A DNA stretch of 64,000 nucleotides from Brevundimonas sp. SORGH_AS_0993 (GTDB lineage Bacteria > Pseudomonadota > Alphaproteobacteria > Caulobacterales > Caulobacteraceae), in assembly GCF_030818545.1 (NCBI RefSeq), contig NZ_JAUTAH010000001.1:2237001-2301000 (forward strand). The letters run 5' to 3'. Numbering within the stretch: the first letter of the stretch is position 1; each line of letters opens with the position of its first letter. The position numbers and the translations under genes were made by a program. A model generated the notes under the pieces. It was not told the origin of the DNA. It worked only from the letters and a program-made list of their open reading frames with translations, and ran no database searches. This document shows, one piece after another, positions 54,043 to 63,695 of this stretch.

Positions 54043-54759
54043 ATGCTGCGCACCCTGCACCGTCTTGTCTCCCACGTCTGCACGCCGGACGAACTGGATA
54101 TGATCGATCACTACCAGACGCGGGCCGAGCGTCTGGCCGACCTGTGGGTCCATGTGGTGGGCCTGATGCTGGCGGCGGTGGGCGGCCTGATCCTGGCGGG
54201 TCTGGCGGGGGTCTATACGGGCGTGGGCGGGGTGATGGCGACGGCCATCTACGCCCTGTGCCTGGTCGGGATGCTGACGGCCTCGACGATCTACAACTGG
54301 ACCACCCCCTGCGCCGCGCGGCCCGTGCTGCGCCGGCTGGACGAGGCGGCCATCTTCCTGATGATCGCCGGCAGCTACACCCCCTTCACCACCCAGCGGT
54401 TCGAAGGCGCCTGGGCGGTAGGCTTCACCACCCTGATCTGGACCCTGGCCTTCGTCGGCGCCGGGGTGAAACTGCTGGCGCCGCGCATCTCGGACAAGTT
54501 CTGGAGTGCGGTCTATGTCGTCTTCGGCTGGCTGGCGGTCGCGGCCCTGAAGCCCATGGTCGAGACGGTCCATCCCATCGCCCTGGCCCTTCTGGTCATC
54601 GGCGGCCTGATCTACACCGCCGGGGTCTTCGTCTTCATCAGCCCCAAGGTCCGCTTCCGTCGCGCCATCTGGCACGGGTTCGTCGTCACCGGGGCCACCG
54701 TCCACTGGGCGGCGGTGCTGGTGGGCGTGGTCCTGGCCCCGGCGATGGCCCAGGGTTGA
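54043..54759 (+). CDS. TrhA/PAQR-family (hemolysin III) membrane protein
   Basis: 238 residues with seven hydrophobic segments. Family features: RAERLADLWVHVVGLMLAAV, STIYNWTTPCAARPVLRRLD, EAAIFLMIAGSYTPFTTQRF and a late His (IWHGFVVTGATVHWAAVLVG). PAQR proteins help membrane-fluidity homeostasis. ATG 54043 follows GGAAAGG. Divergent from the thiolase gene. Confidence 0.9.
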   Translation: MLRTLHRLVSHVCTPDELDMIDHYQTRAERLADLWVHVVGLMLAAVGGLILAGLAGVYTGVGGVMATAIYALCLVGMLTASTIYNWTTPCAARPVLRRLDEAAIFLMIAGSYTPFTTQRFEGAWAVGFTTLIWTLAFVGAGVKLLAPRISDKFWSAVYVVFGWLAVAALKPMVETVHPIALALLVIGGLIYTAGVFVFISPKVRFRRAIWHGFVVTGATVHWAAVLVGVVLAPAMAQG

Positions 54760-54843
54760 GGTCGGAAAGGCCCAAAGCCTTCCCTCTGGCGCTTCGCGTC
54801 GCAACGGACGATAGTGACGCCTTGCAACATCGCGGGAACAAGC

Positions 54844-55467
54844 GTGGCTGACGATAAGACCAAGGGCGGAAAAGACGGCGACCCGGCCGTCGTCGTCATC
54901 AAGAAGTATGCGAACCGCCGCCTCTACAACACCCGAACCAGCGCCTATGTGACGCTGGAGGACCTGGCCGCCATGGTGCGCGAGGGGGTCGAATTCGTGG
55001 TCTATGACGCCAAGACCAACGACGACCTGACCCGCCAGATCCTGACGCAGATCATCTTCGAGGAGGAAAGCCGGGGCGAGGCCCTGCTGCCGGTCCAGTT
55101 CCTGCGCCAGTTGATCGGCTTCTACGGCGGATCCATGCAGGGGGTTCTGCCCTCCTATCTGGAGATGTCCCTAGCCAATTTCAGCAAGCAGCAGGAACAG
55201 TTCGCCAGCCAGATGAGCCGCGCCTTCGGAACCGGCTCGGGCGCGACCCTGATGGAAGAGGCCGCGCGGGCCAACATGGCCATGTTCCAGCGCGCCCTGC
55301 AGATGTTCCCCGGCTTCGGTTACGCCCGCGCCGAGCCGGCCGCCGAACCCGCCGCGCCGTCCCCGGACCCGGCGCCTGAGGCGCCCGACGCCCTGGCCGA
55401 GATGCGTCGCCAGATGGACGAGATGCGCCGCCAGATCGACCGGCTGGCGGGCGGCCAGTCGGAATGA
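54844..55467 (+). CDS. phaR: Polyhydroxyalkanoate synthesis regulator PhaR
   Basis: 207 residues. PHB/PHA accumulation DNA-binding domain: VIKKYANRRLYNTRTSAYVT, LEDLAAMVREGVEFVVYDAK, TNDDLTRQILTQIIFEEESR; then ALLPVQFLRQLIGFYGGSMQ and a C-terminal coiled region (LAEMRRQMDEMRRQIDRLAG). PhaR senses PHA and represses phasin genes. GTG 54844 is chosen because it gives VADDKTK, with GGGA upstream; GTG 54814 is possible. Its stop overlaps the next ATG. Confidence 0.93.
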   Translation: MADDKTKGGKDGDPAVVVIKKYANRRLYNTRTSAYVTLEDLAAMVREGVEFVVYDAKTNDDLTRQILTQIIFEEESRGEALLPVQFLRQLIGFYGGSMQGVLPSYLEMSLANFSKQQEQFASQMSRAFGTGSGATLMEEAARANMAMFQRALQMFPGFGYARAEPAAEPAAPSPDPAPEAPDALAEMRRQMDEMRRQIDRLAGGQSE

Positions 55468-55814
55468 CCGATGGCGTCCGTCCGGTCGGCGGACCCGAAC
55501 GGGTCGACCGCCGCGAGAGCGAGCGCCGCCGCCGCGATCGCCGCGTCGCCGCCCGCGCCCTGGTCGCGGTCTCCGGGGGGCAGGCGGAAGAGGCGGCCGC
55601 CTCCGACCCGGCAAGACCTGCCGTCCATACGGCGCCCGAGCCCGTCACCGCCGCCTTCGTCGCCCAGCAGATCGGTCAGGGCGGCCAGAAACGGGGTCTG
55701 CGCGGCGGTGCGCCTGTGCTGGACGCGGCCCGCGCCGCCTATCTGGGAACCGAATATTCCGGCGCCGCCGAGCGTCGTCCGCCCGCCGGAAAATCGACCA
55801 AGACAGAAATCTGA
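55464..55814 (+). CDS. Conserved-looking small protein coupled to phaR, function unknown
   Basis: 116 residues starting in the ATGA overlap with phaR, so translation is coupled. Basic N-terminus (RVDRRESERRRRDRRVAARA), Ala/Pro linker, then VTAAFVAQQIGQGGQKRGLR, GGAPVLDAARAAYLGTEYSG and RRPPAGKSTKTEI, which looks like the constrained part. No membrane segment. I recognise the C-terminal pattern only as a Caulobacterales hypothetical. Confidence 0.72.
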   Translation: MTDGVRPVGGPERVDRRESERRRRDRRVAARALVAVSGGQAEEAAASDPARPAVHTAPEPVTAAFVAQQIGQGGQKRGLRGGAPVLDAARAAYLGTEYSGAAERRPPAGKSTKTEI

Positions 55815-55871
55815 TCGCGCGGCACGCGGCTTGCTGAAGCGGAGCGACGTCGTCCGCTTCGGAACCCGCCC

Positions 55872-55949
55872 ATGCCTGCCGCCCTTACCGTCGCCGCCAA
55901 GGTCTTCGACGTCGCCGTCGTGGCCCTGATCTTCACGGCCTTTTCTTAG
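55872..55949 (+). CDS. Possible 25-residue hydrophobic peptide
   Basis: An open frame of 25 codons, MPAALTVAAKVFDVAVVALI then FTAFS, would give one membrane-spanning helix with a Lys and an Asp near the middle. Only a weak GGAAC precedes it. It lies in the gap between the phaR-coupled gene and the convergent membrane protein. Codon use is GC3-rich like real genes here, but the length allows chance. Confidence 0.3.
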   Translation: MPAALTVAAKVFDVAVVALIFTAFS

Positions 55950-55986
55950 GGCCTGCCGGATTTCGCGCTGCCTGAGGCTTGTTCCT

Positions 55987-56016
55987 GGCCTATCGGCCTT
56001 GGGCCTGCCTGAGGCC
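55987..56016. repeat. Family B palindromic repeat, single copy
   Basis: A 30-base element beginning GGCCTATCGG and ending GCCTGAGGCC, the same length and ends as the canonical copies near 19457 and 20215, with a changed centre. It lies about 50 bases from the stop of the minus-strand membrane-protein gene. Confidence 0.6.
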
Positions 56017-56067
56017 GGGAAAGCCGGGAAGCGGGACCTGCGCGCCGGAGAGGCGTGACGACGGGTC

Positions 56068-56475
56068 TCAGTTTCCGAAGTCGAAGTCCTTGCGGGACGC
56101 GATGATGGTCACGATGAAACCGGCCAGCACGTCCAGCAGGATCATCACCACGATCAGGAAGAAGGTCGAGGTGGCGAAGCCCTGCATCAGCAGGAATTCG
56201 ATCAGCACGGCGATGAACAGCACCATCGACAGGGCGTGGTTGACGATGGCGATCCGCTGGCTGGACGTGGACTTGATCAGTTCGAAGAACAGCAGGATCA
56301 GGCCGACGAACAGGATCAGATCGCCCCAGCTGACGCTCCATTGCGCGCCCGAGGTCATGGTCACGGAAAACAGCGGATCGTTCAGCAGGGCGTCCGCCTG
56401 GCCGACGCCGCCGGTCAACACCAGGATGTTGTAGAGCGCCACCGGAATAATCAGCAGGGGGATCGCGATCAGCAT
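56068..56475 (-). CDS. Small membrane protein of unknown function
   Basis: 135 residues with four hydrophobic helices: MLIAIPLLIIPVALYNILVL, WGDLILFVGLILLFFELIKS, NHALSMVLFIAVLIEFLLMQ and FFLIVVMILLDVLAGFIVTI. Charged residues are sparse (ELIKSTSSQR, SRKDFDFGN). Resembles uncharacterised inner-membrane proteins common in Caulobacterales. Upstream lies HMG-CoA lyase on the same strand. Confidence 0.82.
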   Translation of the reverse strand: MLIAIPLLIIPVALYNILVLTGGVGQADALLNDPLFSVTMTSGAQWSVSWGDLILFVGLILLFFELIKSTSSQRIAIVNHALSMVLFIAVLIEFLLMQGFATSTFFLIVVMILLDVLAGFIVTIIASRKDFDFGN

Positions 56476-56574
56476 GGGTCCGGTCTTTTCTGCGCGGCGG
56501 GTCCGGGGCCGTCGCGTCGGCGGGACGATAGCGCGCTTCGCCTTCGCCCGCCACGGTCAAGCCTCCGGCCGCTT

Positions 56575-57489
56575 TCATCCTCTGGGAAAGCCGCCCGCGC
56601 GGCTGAGGGCCGAGGGCGCGGGCCGGCCGATCACCGCGCCGATCCATCGCGCCGTCTCGATCAGGGCGTCCAGATCGTAGCCCGTCTCGAACCCCGCGCG
56701 CGACAGCATGTAAACCAGATCCTCTGTGGCGATGTTGCCGGTGGCGCCCGGCGCGAAGGGGCAGCCGCCGATGCCGCCGACCGAGGCGTCCAGCACATCG
56801 ACGCCCGCCTCGACACCCGCATGGGCGTTGGCCAGGCCGGTGTTGCGCGTGTCATGGAAATGCAGGCGCAGGGTCGCGTCCGGCGCCGCCTTTCGCGCGG
56901 CCTCGACCTTTCGCGTCACCGCCCAGGGGTCGCCGGCGCCGATGGTGTCGGCCAGGCCGATCTCGGCCACGCCCATCTCGCCGAGGGCGCCCACCATGTC
57001 CGTGACCTGGCCGACCGAGACCTCGCCTTCGAACGGACAGCCCCAGACGCAGGAGAGGGTCGCCGAAAGGGACGGCGCGCCGTCGGTCGCCTCCGCATTG
57101 TGTCGCCGCGCGACGATTTCGCCCAGCATGGCCAGTTGGTCCTTCACCGCCAGGCCCTGGTTCTTCAGGCCGAAGCCGTCGGTGGCTGCGACCGAGACGT
57201 TCACCTCGTTCACCCCCGTGGTCAGCGCCCGGTCGTAACCCTTGCCGTTCAGGACCAGGCCGATGCGGCTGCGCCCCGCCTCGGGCGGCAGGGCGGCCAT
57301 CACCGCTTCGGCGCCGGCCATCTGGGGCACATATTGGGGATGGACGAACGAGACGGCCTCGATCCTTTTCGCCCCCGCCGCCTCCAGCCGCCGCACCAGA
57401 TCGACGCGCACGGCCGTGTCCAGCACGGTCTTTTCGTTCTGCAGGCCGTCGCGCGGCCCGACCTCGACGATCTGGATGAAGCGGCTCAC
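56575..57489 (-). CDS. mvaB: Hydroxymethylglutaryl-CoA lyase
   Basis: 304 residues. Splits HMG-CoA to acetoacetate and acetyl-CoA, the last step of leucine breakdown. Family motifs: IVEVGPRDGLQNEKT, AVSFVHPQYVPQMAGAEAVM, ATLSCVWGCPFEGEV, LRLHFHDTRNTGLANAHAGV (metal His) and GGCPFAPGATGNIATEDLVY (catalytic Cys). GTG start at 57489 is fixed by its 4-base GTGA overlap with the stop of the ArnT-like gene; the open frame upstream is chance. Other leucine genes are absent. Confidence 0.95.
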   Translation of the reverse strand: MSRFIQIVEVGPRDGLQNEKTVLDTAVRVDLVRRLEAAGAKRIEAVSFVHPQYVPQMAGAEAVMAALPPEAGRSRIGLVLNGKGYDRALTTGVNEVNVSVAATDGFGLKNQGLAVKDQLAMLGEIVARRHNAEATDGAPSLSATLSCVWGCPFEGEVSVGQVTDMVGALGEMGVAEIGLADTIGAGDPWAVTRKVEAARKAAPDATLRLHFHDTRNTGLANAHAGVEAGVDVLDASVGGIGGCPFAPGATGNIATEDLVYMLSRAGFETGYDLDALIETARWIGAVIGRPAPSALSRAGGFPRG

Positions 57490-59186
57490 CGGCCCGCGCC
57501 CGCATCCGTTTCCGCCCCTGCGCCCACGACTGGCCGGGGCGGCGGGGCATAGACCGTCAGGCTGACGTCGTCGCCCGCCGAATAGTTGTGGCCGCGCACG
57601 GTTCCGACCGCGCGACCCGACACGCCCAGCCGGGCCGAGGCGGCGCGGAAGGCGTCGGCGTCGCGCGCCTCCACGATGGCGGGCCGGCCCTCGGCCAGGG
57701 CCTCGGCGGCCCCTTGCGCGTCCGTCAGGTCGGTGTCCCGTCCGGTCAGGAAGACGAAGCTGGGCTCGTGGAAGCCGGTGATGGCCACCGGCCCCGGCGT
57801 GCGGCCCTGGCGGGGATGCAGGTCGGCGGCCTCCAGCGTCTTTTCCAACTGGGGCGCGATGGCCAGGGGGCGCAGCTGACGGATGGTCCCCGCCAAGGCC
57901 GCATGGGCCGTGATCCCGAAAACGAGCGAGGCCAGAAGCGCCGTCACCGAAGCCCGGTTCAGCAGCAGGAAGGCCCCCACCAGGGCCGCCGCCGCCGCCG
58001 TGCCGATGGTCAGGGCCGCCCAGGTCTGGGCCGTGGAGGTGCCATAGACCGTCAGCCCATAGACGGTGATCCCGATCACCAGCACCGCCGCCAGAACCGC
58101 CAGGATGGAGCCGACGATCCGCGACGCCGTTCCGATCGGCCGGGCCAGTGCGGCCGCCGCCAGCAGCGCCAACGCGCCGAAGGTCGGCAGGGTGTAGTGC
58201 CACAGCTTGGTTGGGGCCAGTTCGAACATAAGCCAGCCGGGAACCAGCCAGCAGACCATGAAACGGATCGCCGGCTCGGCCCGCCGGCTCCAGCCCGTGG
58301 AGACGGCGGCGGGCAGCAGCAGGGTGGACGGGAAGAACAGCAGCGGCGCCAGAAGCAGATACATGCCGGGAAAGCCGGAATGGCTCTCATGCGCGCCGGC
58401 GATCTTGGGCGCCAGGTCGCCGCCTATGGCCTCGCGCCAGAAGCCGCCGTCGGTGGCTATGGTGATGGCGATGGCCCACGGCCCGACCATCAGGGCGACC
58501 AGCGGCAGGCCCCAGCCCCAGCCCAGCCGCGCCAGCCAACGGACGTTCCGGTCCCAGATCGACAGGGCGATGATCGCCAGCCCGACGACCAACAGACCGA
58601 TCGGCCCCTTGATCAGGATCGACAGCCCCAGGCCCAGCCAGAACAATAGTTTGTGCGGCCGGATCGGCCGTTCGCCCGCCTGGGTGGCCATATAGATGCG
58701 CGCCAGGGCCGCCATGGCCAGGGTCGTGGCCCCGCAAAGCATGGCGTCCGTCTTGGCGATGCCCGCCTCTGTGGACAACAGGAAGGTGGTTCCCAGTATG
58801 GCGCCGGCCAGGAAGCCGACGCGGTTGCCGAACAGGGCCGCCCCCGCCCAGGCCGCGGCCCAGGCCGCCAGCATGGCTCCCAGCAGGGACGGGATTCGAT
58901 AGGGGGCGATCTGGCGATCCTCGACGTCGGAGGTCAGGGCCACCGCCGCCGCCTGCAGCCAGTAGATGCCGACCGGCTTCTTCCAGCGCGGCTCGTCCTG
59001 GAAGCGGATGTCGACGAAGTCGTGGCTCTCCAGCATCTGGGCGGTCGCCTGGGCGAAGCGGCTCTCGTCGCGGTCCAGCGGCGGCAGCAGCATCAGGCTG
59101 GGCAGGCCCGCGACCAGGGTAAGCAGGGCCGCCAGGACCGGGCCGCGCCAACCGGCGATGAGATGATCCAGTTTCGGAAGGGTCAT
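57486..59186 (-). CDS. ArnT-type membrane glycosyltransferase (GT39/GT83-like)
   Basis: 566 residues with about 12 membrane helices. The first periplasmic loop has LPPLDRDESRFAQATAQMLE (the DE motif of ArnT-like enzymes), followed by FQDEPRWKKPVGIYWLQAAA. C-terminal periplasmic domain of ~130 residues (VAITGFHEPSFVFLTGRDTD). Such enzymes move a sugar from a polyprenyl phosphate to lipid A or other envelope acceptors. Translationally coupled to mvaB downstream; divergent from the GT2 gene, a plausible maker of its lipid-linked donor (inference). Confidence 0.9.
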   Translation of the reverse strand: MTLPKLDHLIAGWRGPVLAALLTLVAGLPSLMLLPPLDRDESRFAQATAQMLESHDFVDIRFQDEPRWKKPVGIYWLQAAAVALTSDVEDRQIAPYRIPSLLGAMLAAWAAAWAGAALFGNRVGFLAGAILGTTFLLSTEAGIAKTDAMLCGATTLAMAALARIYMATQAGERPIRPHKLLFWLGLGLSILIKGPIGLLVVGLAIIALSIWDRNVRWLARLGWGWGLPLVALMVGPWAIAITIATDGGFWREAIGGDLAPKIAGAHESHSGFPGMYLLLAPLLFFPSTLLLPAAVSTGWSRRAEPAIRFMVCWLVPGWLMFELAPTKLWHYTLPTFGALALLAAAALARPIGTASRIVGSILAVLAAVLVIGITVYGLTVYGTSTAQTWAALTIGTAAAAALVGAFLLLNRASVTALLASLVFGITAHAALAGTIRQLRPLAIAPQLEKTLEAADLHPRQGRTPGPVAITGFHEPSFVFLTGRDTDLTDAQGAAEALAEGRPAIVEARDADAFRAASARLGVSGRAVGTVRGHNYSAGDDVSLTVYAPPPRPVVGAGAETDAGAGR

Positions 59187-59284
59187 GCGGCTGTCGTATC
59201 ACGCCATCCGGCCCCGCCGGAAGCGGTCGTGATCGCATGCGCGTCGCCGTTTCGCCGCGTCGGGCGATGCGCTACAGAGCCGCG

Positions 59285-60038
59285 ATGACCGACGCCGCCG
59301 CCGCCCCGCCTGAAACCGCCGCTCCGGACATCTCCGTCGTGGTGCCGGTGCATAACGAATCGGGCGCCGCCGTGCCCCTGGCGCGCGAGATCGCGGCCGC
59401 CTTCGCGGGCCGGCCGTATGAGATGATCTTCGTCGACGACGCCTCCAGGGACACGACCCTGGCCGAGCTGAAGGCCGCCATGGCCGAACTGCCGCGCCTG
59501 CGCGTCCTGGCCCCACGCCGCCAATGCGGGCCAGAGCCGGGCCGTGCGCACCGGCGTCCTGGCCGCCCGGGCGCCTGTCGTCGTCACCCTGGACGGCGAC
59601 GGCCAGAACCCGCCGGCCGACGCTCCGCGCCTGGTGGACGCCCTGCTGGCGGCCCCTGCCGATGTGGCCCTGGTGGGCGGCCGCCGCGCCAAGCGCCAGG
59701 ACTCCAACGCCAAGCGCCAGGCCTCGCTCTGGGCCAACCGCATCCGCCGCAAACTGTTGGGCGACGACGCCGACGACACCGGCTGCGGCCTGAAGGCCTT
59801 TCGCCGCGACGTCTTCCTGCGCCTTCCCTATTTCGATCACATCCACCGCTATCTGCCGGCCCTGATGATCCGCGAGGGGTATCGCAACCAGTATCTGGAC
59901 GTGGACCATCGCCACCGCGAGACGGGCCAGTCGAAATACACCAACTGGGGCCGCCTGCGCGCATCCTTCTCGGATCTTTTGGGCGTCATGTGGCTGAAGA
60001 CCCGCTCGCGCCAGCCCGGCGCGATATCGGAGTTCTGA
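59285..60038 (+). pseudogene. GT2 glycosyltransferase (dolichyl-phosphate-mannose-synthase-like) with a frameshift
   Basis: N-terminal part in one frame: ISVVVPVHNESGAAVPLARE, YEMIFVDDASRDTTLAELKA. After RVLA the frame breaks in a CCCC run (59511-59514); with three C the second frame gives HAANAGQSRAVRTGVLAARA and VVTLDGDGQNPPADAPRLVD (the DGDxQ motif), then DTGCGLKAFRRDVFLRLPYF and the end SRQPGAISEF. All family parts are present, so it is a recent mutation or a base-call error. Related proteins load sugars on polyprenyl phosphate, fitting the divergent ArnT-type gene. Confidence 0.85.
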
Positions 60039-60046
60039 ATCGCCGT

Positions 60047-60185
60047 CTCCTCCCCGTTTCATGGGGCGGTGGCGCGACGCCTTTTGGTGTCGTGATGGAG
60101 CGGCCGCCGCCGCATCACAGACGCACTTGCGACTTCAAGAGCCCCTTCGCCGCTACGCAGTCCCCCTCCCCGCTTCGCAGGGAGG
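60047..60185. repeat. REP-like hairpin cluster (family C) between the GT2 gene and groEL
   Basis: Contains CTCCTCCCCGTTTCATGGGG (about 60047-60066), a CGACGCC/GGTGTCG hairpin (60075-60092) and a CCTCCC/GGGAGG hairpin (60165-60185, core CGCTTCGCA). This resembles a dispersed element I know from Caulobacterales genomes. The rest of the 213-base gap holds no gene apart from the groEL terminator. Confidence 0.6.
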
Positions 60186-60192
60186 CGATATG

Positions 60193-60223
60193 AAAAAGGG
60201 CGAGGTCTTGCGACCCCGCCCTT
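60193..60223 (-). terminator. Rho-independent terminator of groESL
   Basis: On the minus strand a 12-bp stem with one G-U pair (AAGGGCGGGGTC / GACCTCGCCCTT) and a 4-base loop, followed by a run of T (A-run 60193-60197 on plus). It lies about 29 bases after the groEL stop. Confidence 0.88.
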
Positions 60224-60251
60224 CTGCATTTCAGCGTCGAGTGGCTTGGAC

Positions 60252-62022
<1,771 letters not shown>

Positions 62023-62034
62023 GAGGGCTGAGCC

Positions 62035-62322
62035 TTAGCTCAGCACTCCGAGCACGTCCGACTCTTTCATGATGATCAGGTCTTCGCCGTCGATCTTCAC
62101 TTCCGTGCCCGACCATTTGCCGAACAGGATGCGGTCGCCGGCCTTCAGTTCCAGGGCGTTGACCACGCCCTTGTCGTCGCGGGTGCCGGGGCCGACGGAG
62201 ACGACTTCGCCTTCCTGCGGCTTTTCCTTGGCGGTGTCGGGGATGATGATCCCACCCTTGGTCTTGGATTCTTCTTCAACGCGCTTGACCAGCACGCGGT
62301 CGCCGAGCGGACGGAACGCCAT
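62035..62322 (-). CDS. groES: Co-chaperonin GroES
   Basis: 95 residues. Cap of the GroEL ring. Motifs: [40 protein letters not shown] (mobile loop), [31 protein letters not shown] and [22 protein letters not shown] precedes the ATG. First gene of groESL behind a degenerate CIRCE and a possible heat-shock promoter. Confidence 0.99.
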   Translation of the reverse strand: MAFRPLGDRVLVKRVEEESKTKGGIIIPDTAKEKPQEGEVVSVGPGTRDDKGVVNALELKAGDRILFGKWSGTEVKIDGEDLIIMKESDVLGVLS

Positions 62323-62395
62323 CGGACTTCTCCCTTAAAAACCCCCGGATCGGGGCGTTCTGAAACGGTGAGCGGACCCTCTCGCGATCGCCATG

Positions 62396-62422
62396 TTAGC
62401 AGCCGACCAGCAAGAGTGCCAA
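62396..62422 (-). promoter_or_regulatory. Degenerate CIRCE element upstream of groES
   Basis: On the minus strand: TTGGCACTC, nine bases, GGCTGCTAA, against the CIRCE consensus TTAGCACTC-N9-GAGTGCTAA (three mismatches, spacing exact). CIRCE binds the repressor HrcA. Centred about 87 bases upstream of the groES start. hrcA is not in the window. Confidence 0.7.
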
Positions 62423-62433
62423 CGCACGGCGCA

Positions 62434-62461
62434 AGTAGGGCCGGGCGTCGTGACCGTCAAG
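62434..62461 (-). promoter_or_regulatory. Possible heat-shock (sigma-32-type) promoter of groESL
   Basis: On the minus strand CTTGAC (62461-62456) and CCCTACT (62440-62434) are 15 bases apart, close to the sigma-32 pattern CTTGAA and CCCATNT. It lies just upstream of the CIRCE element, the arrangement known for groESL in Caulobacter. Match is partial. Confidence 0.35.
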
Positions 62462-62594
62462 GCGAAGCCAGCGAAACAAATGCGACGAATTACGCATTGA
62501 CGAAACAAGTGCTTTGCATATCAAAGTGATTGTGAAGGAGGCGATAGGGCGGTCATTCCGATCCGCCCGTCTCCTTCGAGGAGGCCGATCCGCC

Positions 62595-63044
62595 ATGAAC
62601 CTGAAATCCAAATCCGTCCTGATCGCTGCGACGGCGGCCCTCGCCGCCCTGATGGGCGGGGGCGCGGCCCTGGCCGGCGACGTGACCATCACCGTTACCG
62701 GCGTCCAGGCGCGCGGCGGCGACCTGCTGGTCGGCCTGCAGACCGCCAGCCAGTTTCTCAAGCACGAGGGGTCCTACGGTCAGATCATCGCCGCCCCGAC
62801 CGCCGGAACCCATGTCGTGACCCTGCGCGACGTCGCCCCTGGCGACTACTCAGTTTCGGTGCTGCACGATGTGGACGGCGATCGCCAGATGAAGATGGCG
62901 AACGGTCGTCCTGCCGAGGGCTGGGCCATGGTGAACGGCGCGGCCCTGAGGGCGGCGCCCCGTTTCGACCGGGTCAAGTTCACCGTGCCCGCGGCCGGCG
63001 TGGCGGCCGTCAGCGTCGCCATGCAGTATCCGCCGGCGTCCTGA
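62595..63044 (+). CDS. Secreted DUF2141 domain protein (second copy)
   Basis: 149 residues: signal peptide MNLKSKSVLIAATAALAALM with ALAG cleavage and a DUF2141 domain (VTITVTGVQARGGDLLVGLQ, VAPGDYSVSVLHDVDGDRQM, KFTVPAAGVAAVSVAMQYP). Shares the GDY.V...HD.(D/N)GD motif with the protein at 5455. It stands alone here, without an enzyme next to it. Start at 62595 is set by the signal peptide. Confidence 0.85.
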   Translation: MNLKSKSVLIAATAALAALMGGGAALAGDVTITVTGVQARGGDLLVGLQTASQFLKHEGSYGQIIAAPTAGTHVVTLRDVAPGDYSVSVLHDVDGDRQMKMANGRPAEGWAMVNGAALRAAPRFDRVKFTVPAAGVAAVSVAMQYPPAS

Positions 63045-63172
63045 CCGCCCCGTCCGGCGGGTGAACCCAGGATGAACGACCCTCTGGCGGTGCGTTCAGA
63101 CGCGCACCGCTAGAACCGTCTCAACATCGATGCGCGTTTTGGAAGCATCGACCCGAAACGAAGGAGACGGAT

Positions 63173-63619
63173 ATGTCCAGGTTGCTGAAGATCACCGCCA
63201 TCGCCGCCGCCCCCGTCGTCGCCCTGACGATGATCGCGGCCCCGGCCTCGGCCCAGTCGCACCGCGACCGCGACAACACCAGCCGAAACGCCCTGATCGG
63301 CGCGGCGGTGGGCGGTCTGGCCGGCGCCCTCTACGGCAATGGCGACGGCAACTATATCGCCGGCGGCGCCCTGGCCGGCGCGGCGCTGGGCGCCGTGGCC
63401 TCCAATCGCGGCTCGGGCTGCGAATACTATCGCGGCGGCCGCTGCTACCGGAACCAGGGGCACTGGGAACGCGAACACGGCATCAACAGCCGCGACTACG
63501 GCTACGACTACCGGTACGACGGTCGCCGCTACGAGTCGCGTTACGACCGCCGCTACGACCGCGATTATCGCGACGACCGGGGCTATCGCCGCGACTACCG
63601 CTACGACCGTCGCTGGTAG
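63173..63619 (+). CDS. Secreted glycine-zipper protein with a Tyr/Arg/Asp-rich tail
   Basis: 148 residues: signal peptide MSRLLKITAIAAAPVVALTM with ASAQ cleavage, a glycine-zipper hairpin (LIGAAVGGLAGALYGNGDGN, YIAGGALAGAALGAVAS), two Cys (GCEYYRGGRCYRN) and a repetitive charged tail (RYDGRRYESRYDRRYDRDYR). Glycine zippers like this occur in outer-membrane or pore-forming lipoproteins of the 17-kDa antigen/OsmB type. AAGGAGAC precedes the ATG. Function unknown. Confidence 0.82.
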   Translation: MSRLLKITAIAAAPVVALTMIAAPASAQSHRDRDNTSRNALIGAAVGGLAGALYGNGDGNYIAGGALAGAALGAVASNRGSGCEYYRGGRCYRNQGHWEREHGINSRDYGYDYRYDGRRYESRYDRRYDRDYRDDRGYRRDYRYDRRW

Positions 63620-63649
63620 GGGCGCCATCCGATCCTCCAAGGGTCGCGG

Positions 63650-63675
63650 GGCCCGGCCGAAAGGCCGGGCCTTTT
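63650..63675 (+). terminator. Rho-independent terminator after the glycine-zipper gene
   Basis: Perfect 9-bp stem GGCCCGGCC (63650-63658) and GGCCGGGCC (63663-63671), GAAA loop, then TTTT. It lies 30 bases after the stop, between convergent genes. Confidence 0.92.
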
Positions 63676-63695
63676 CGCGTCTGTGTCCTGCAGGC

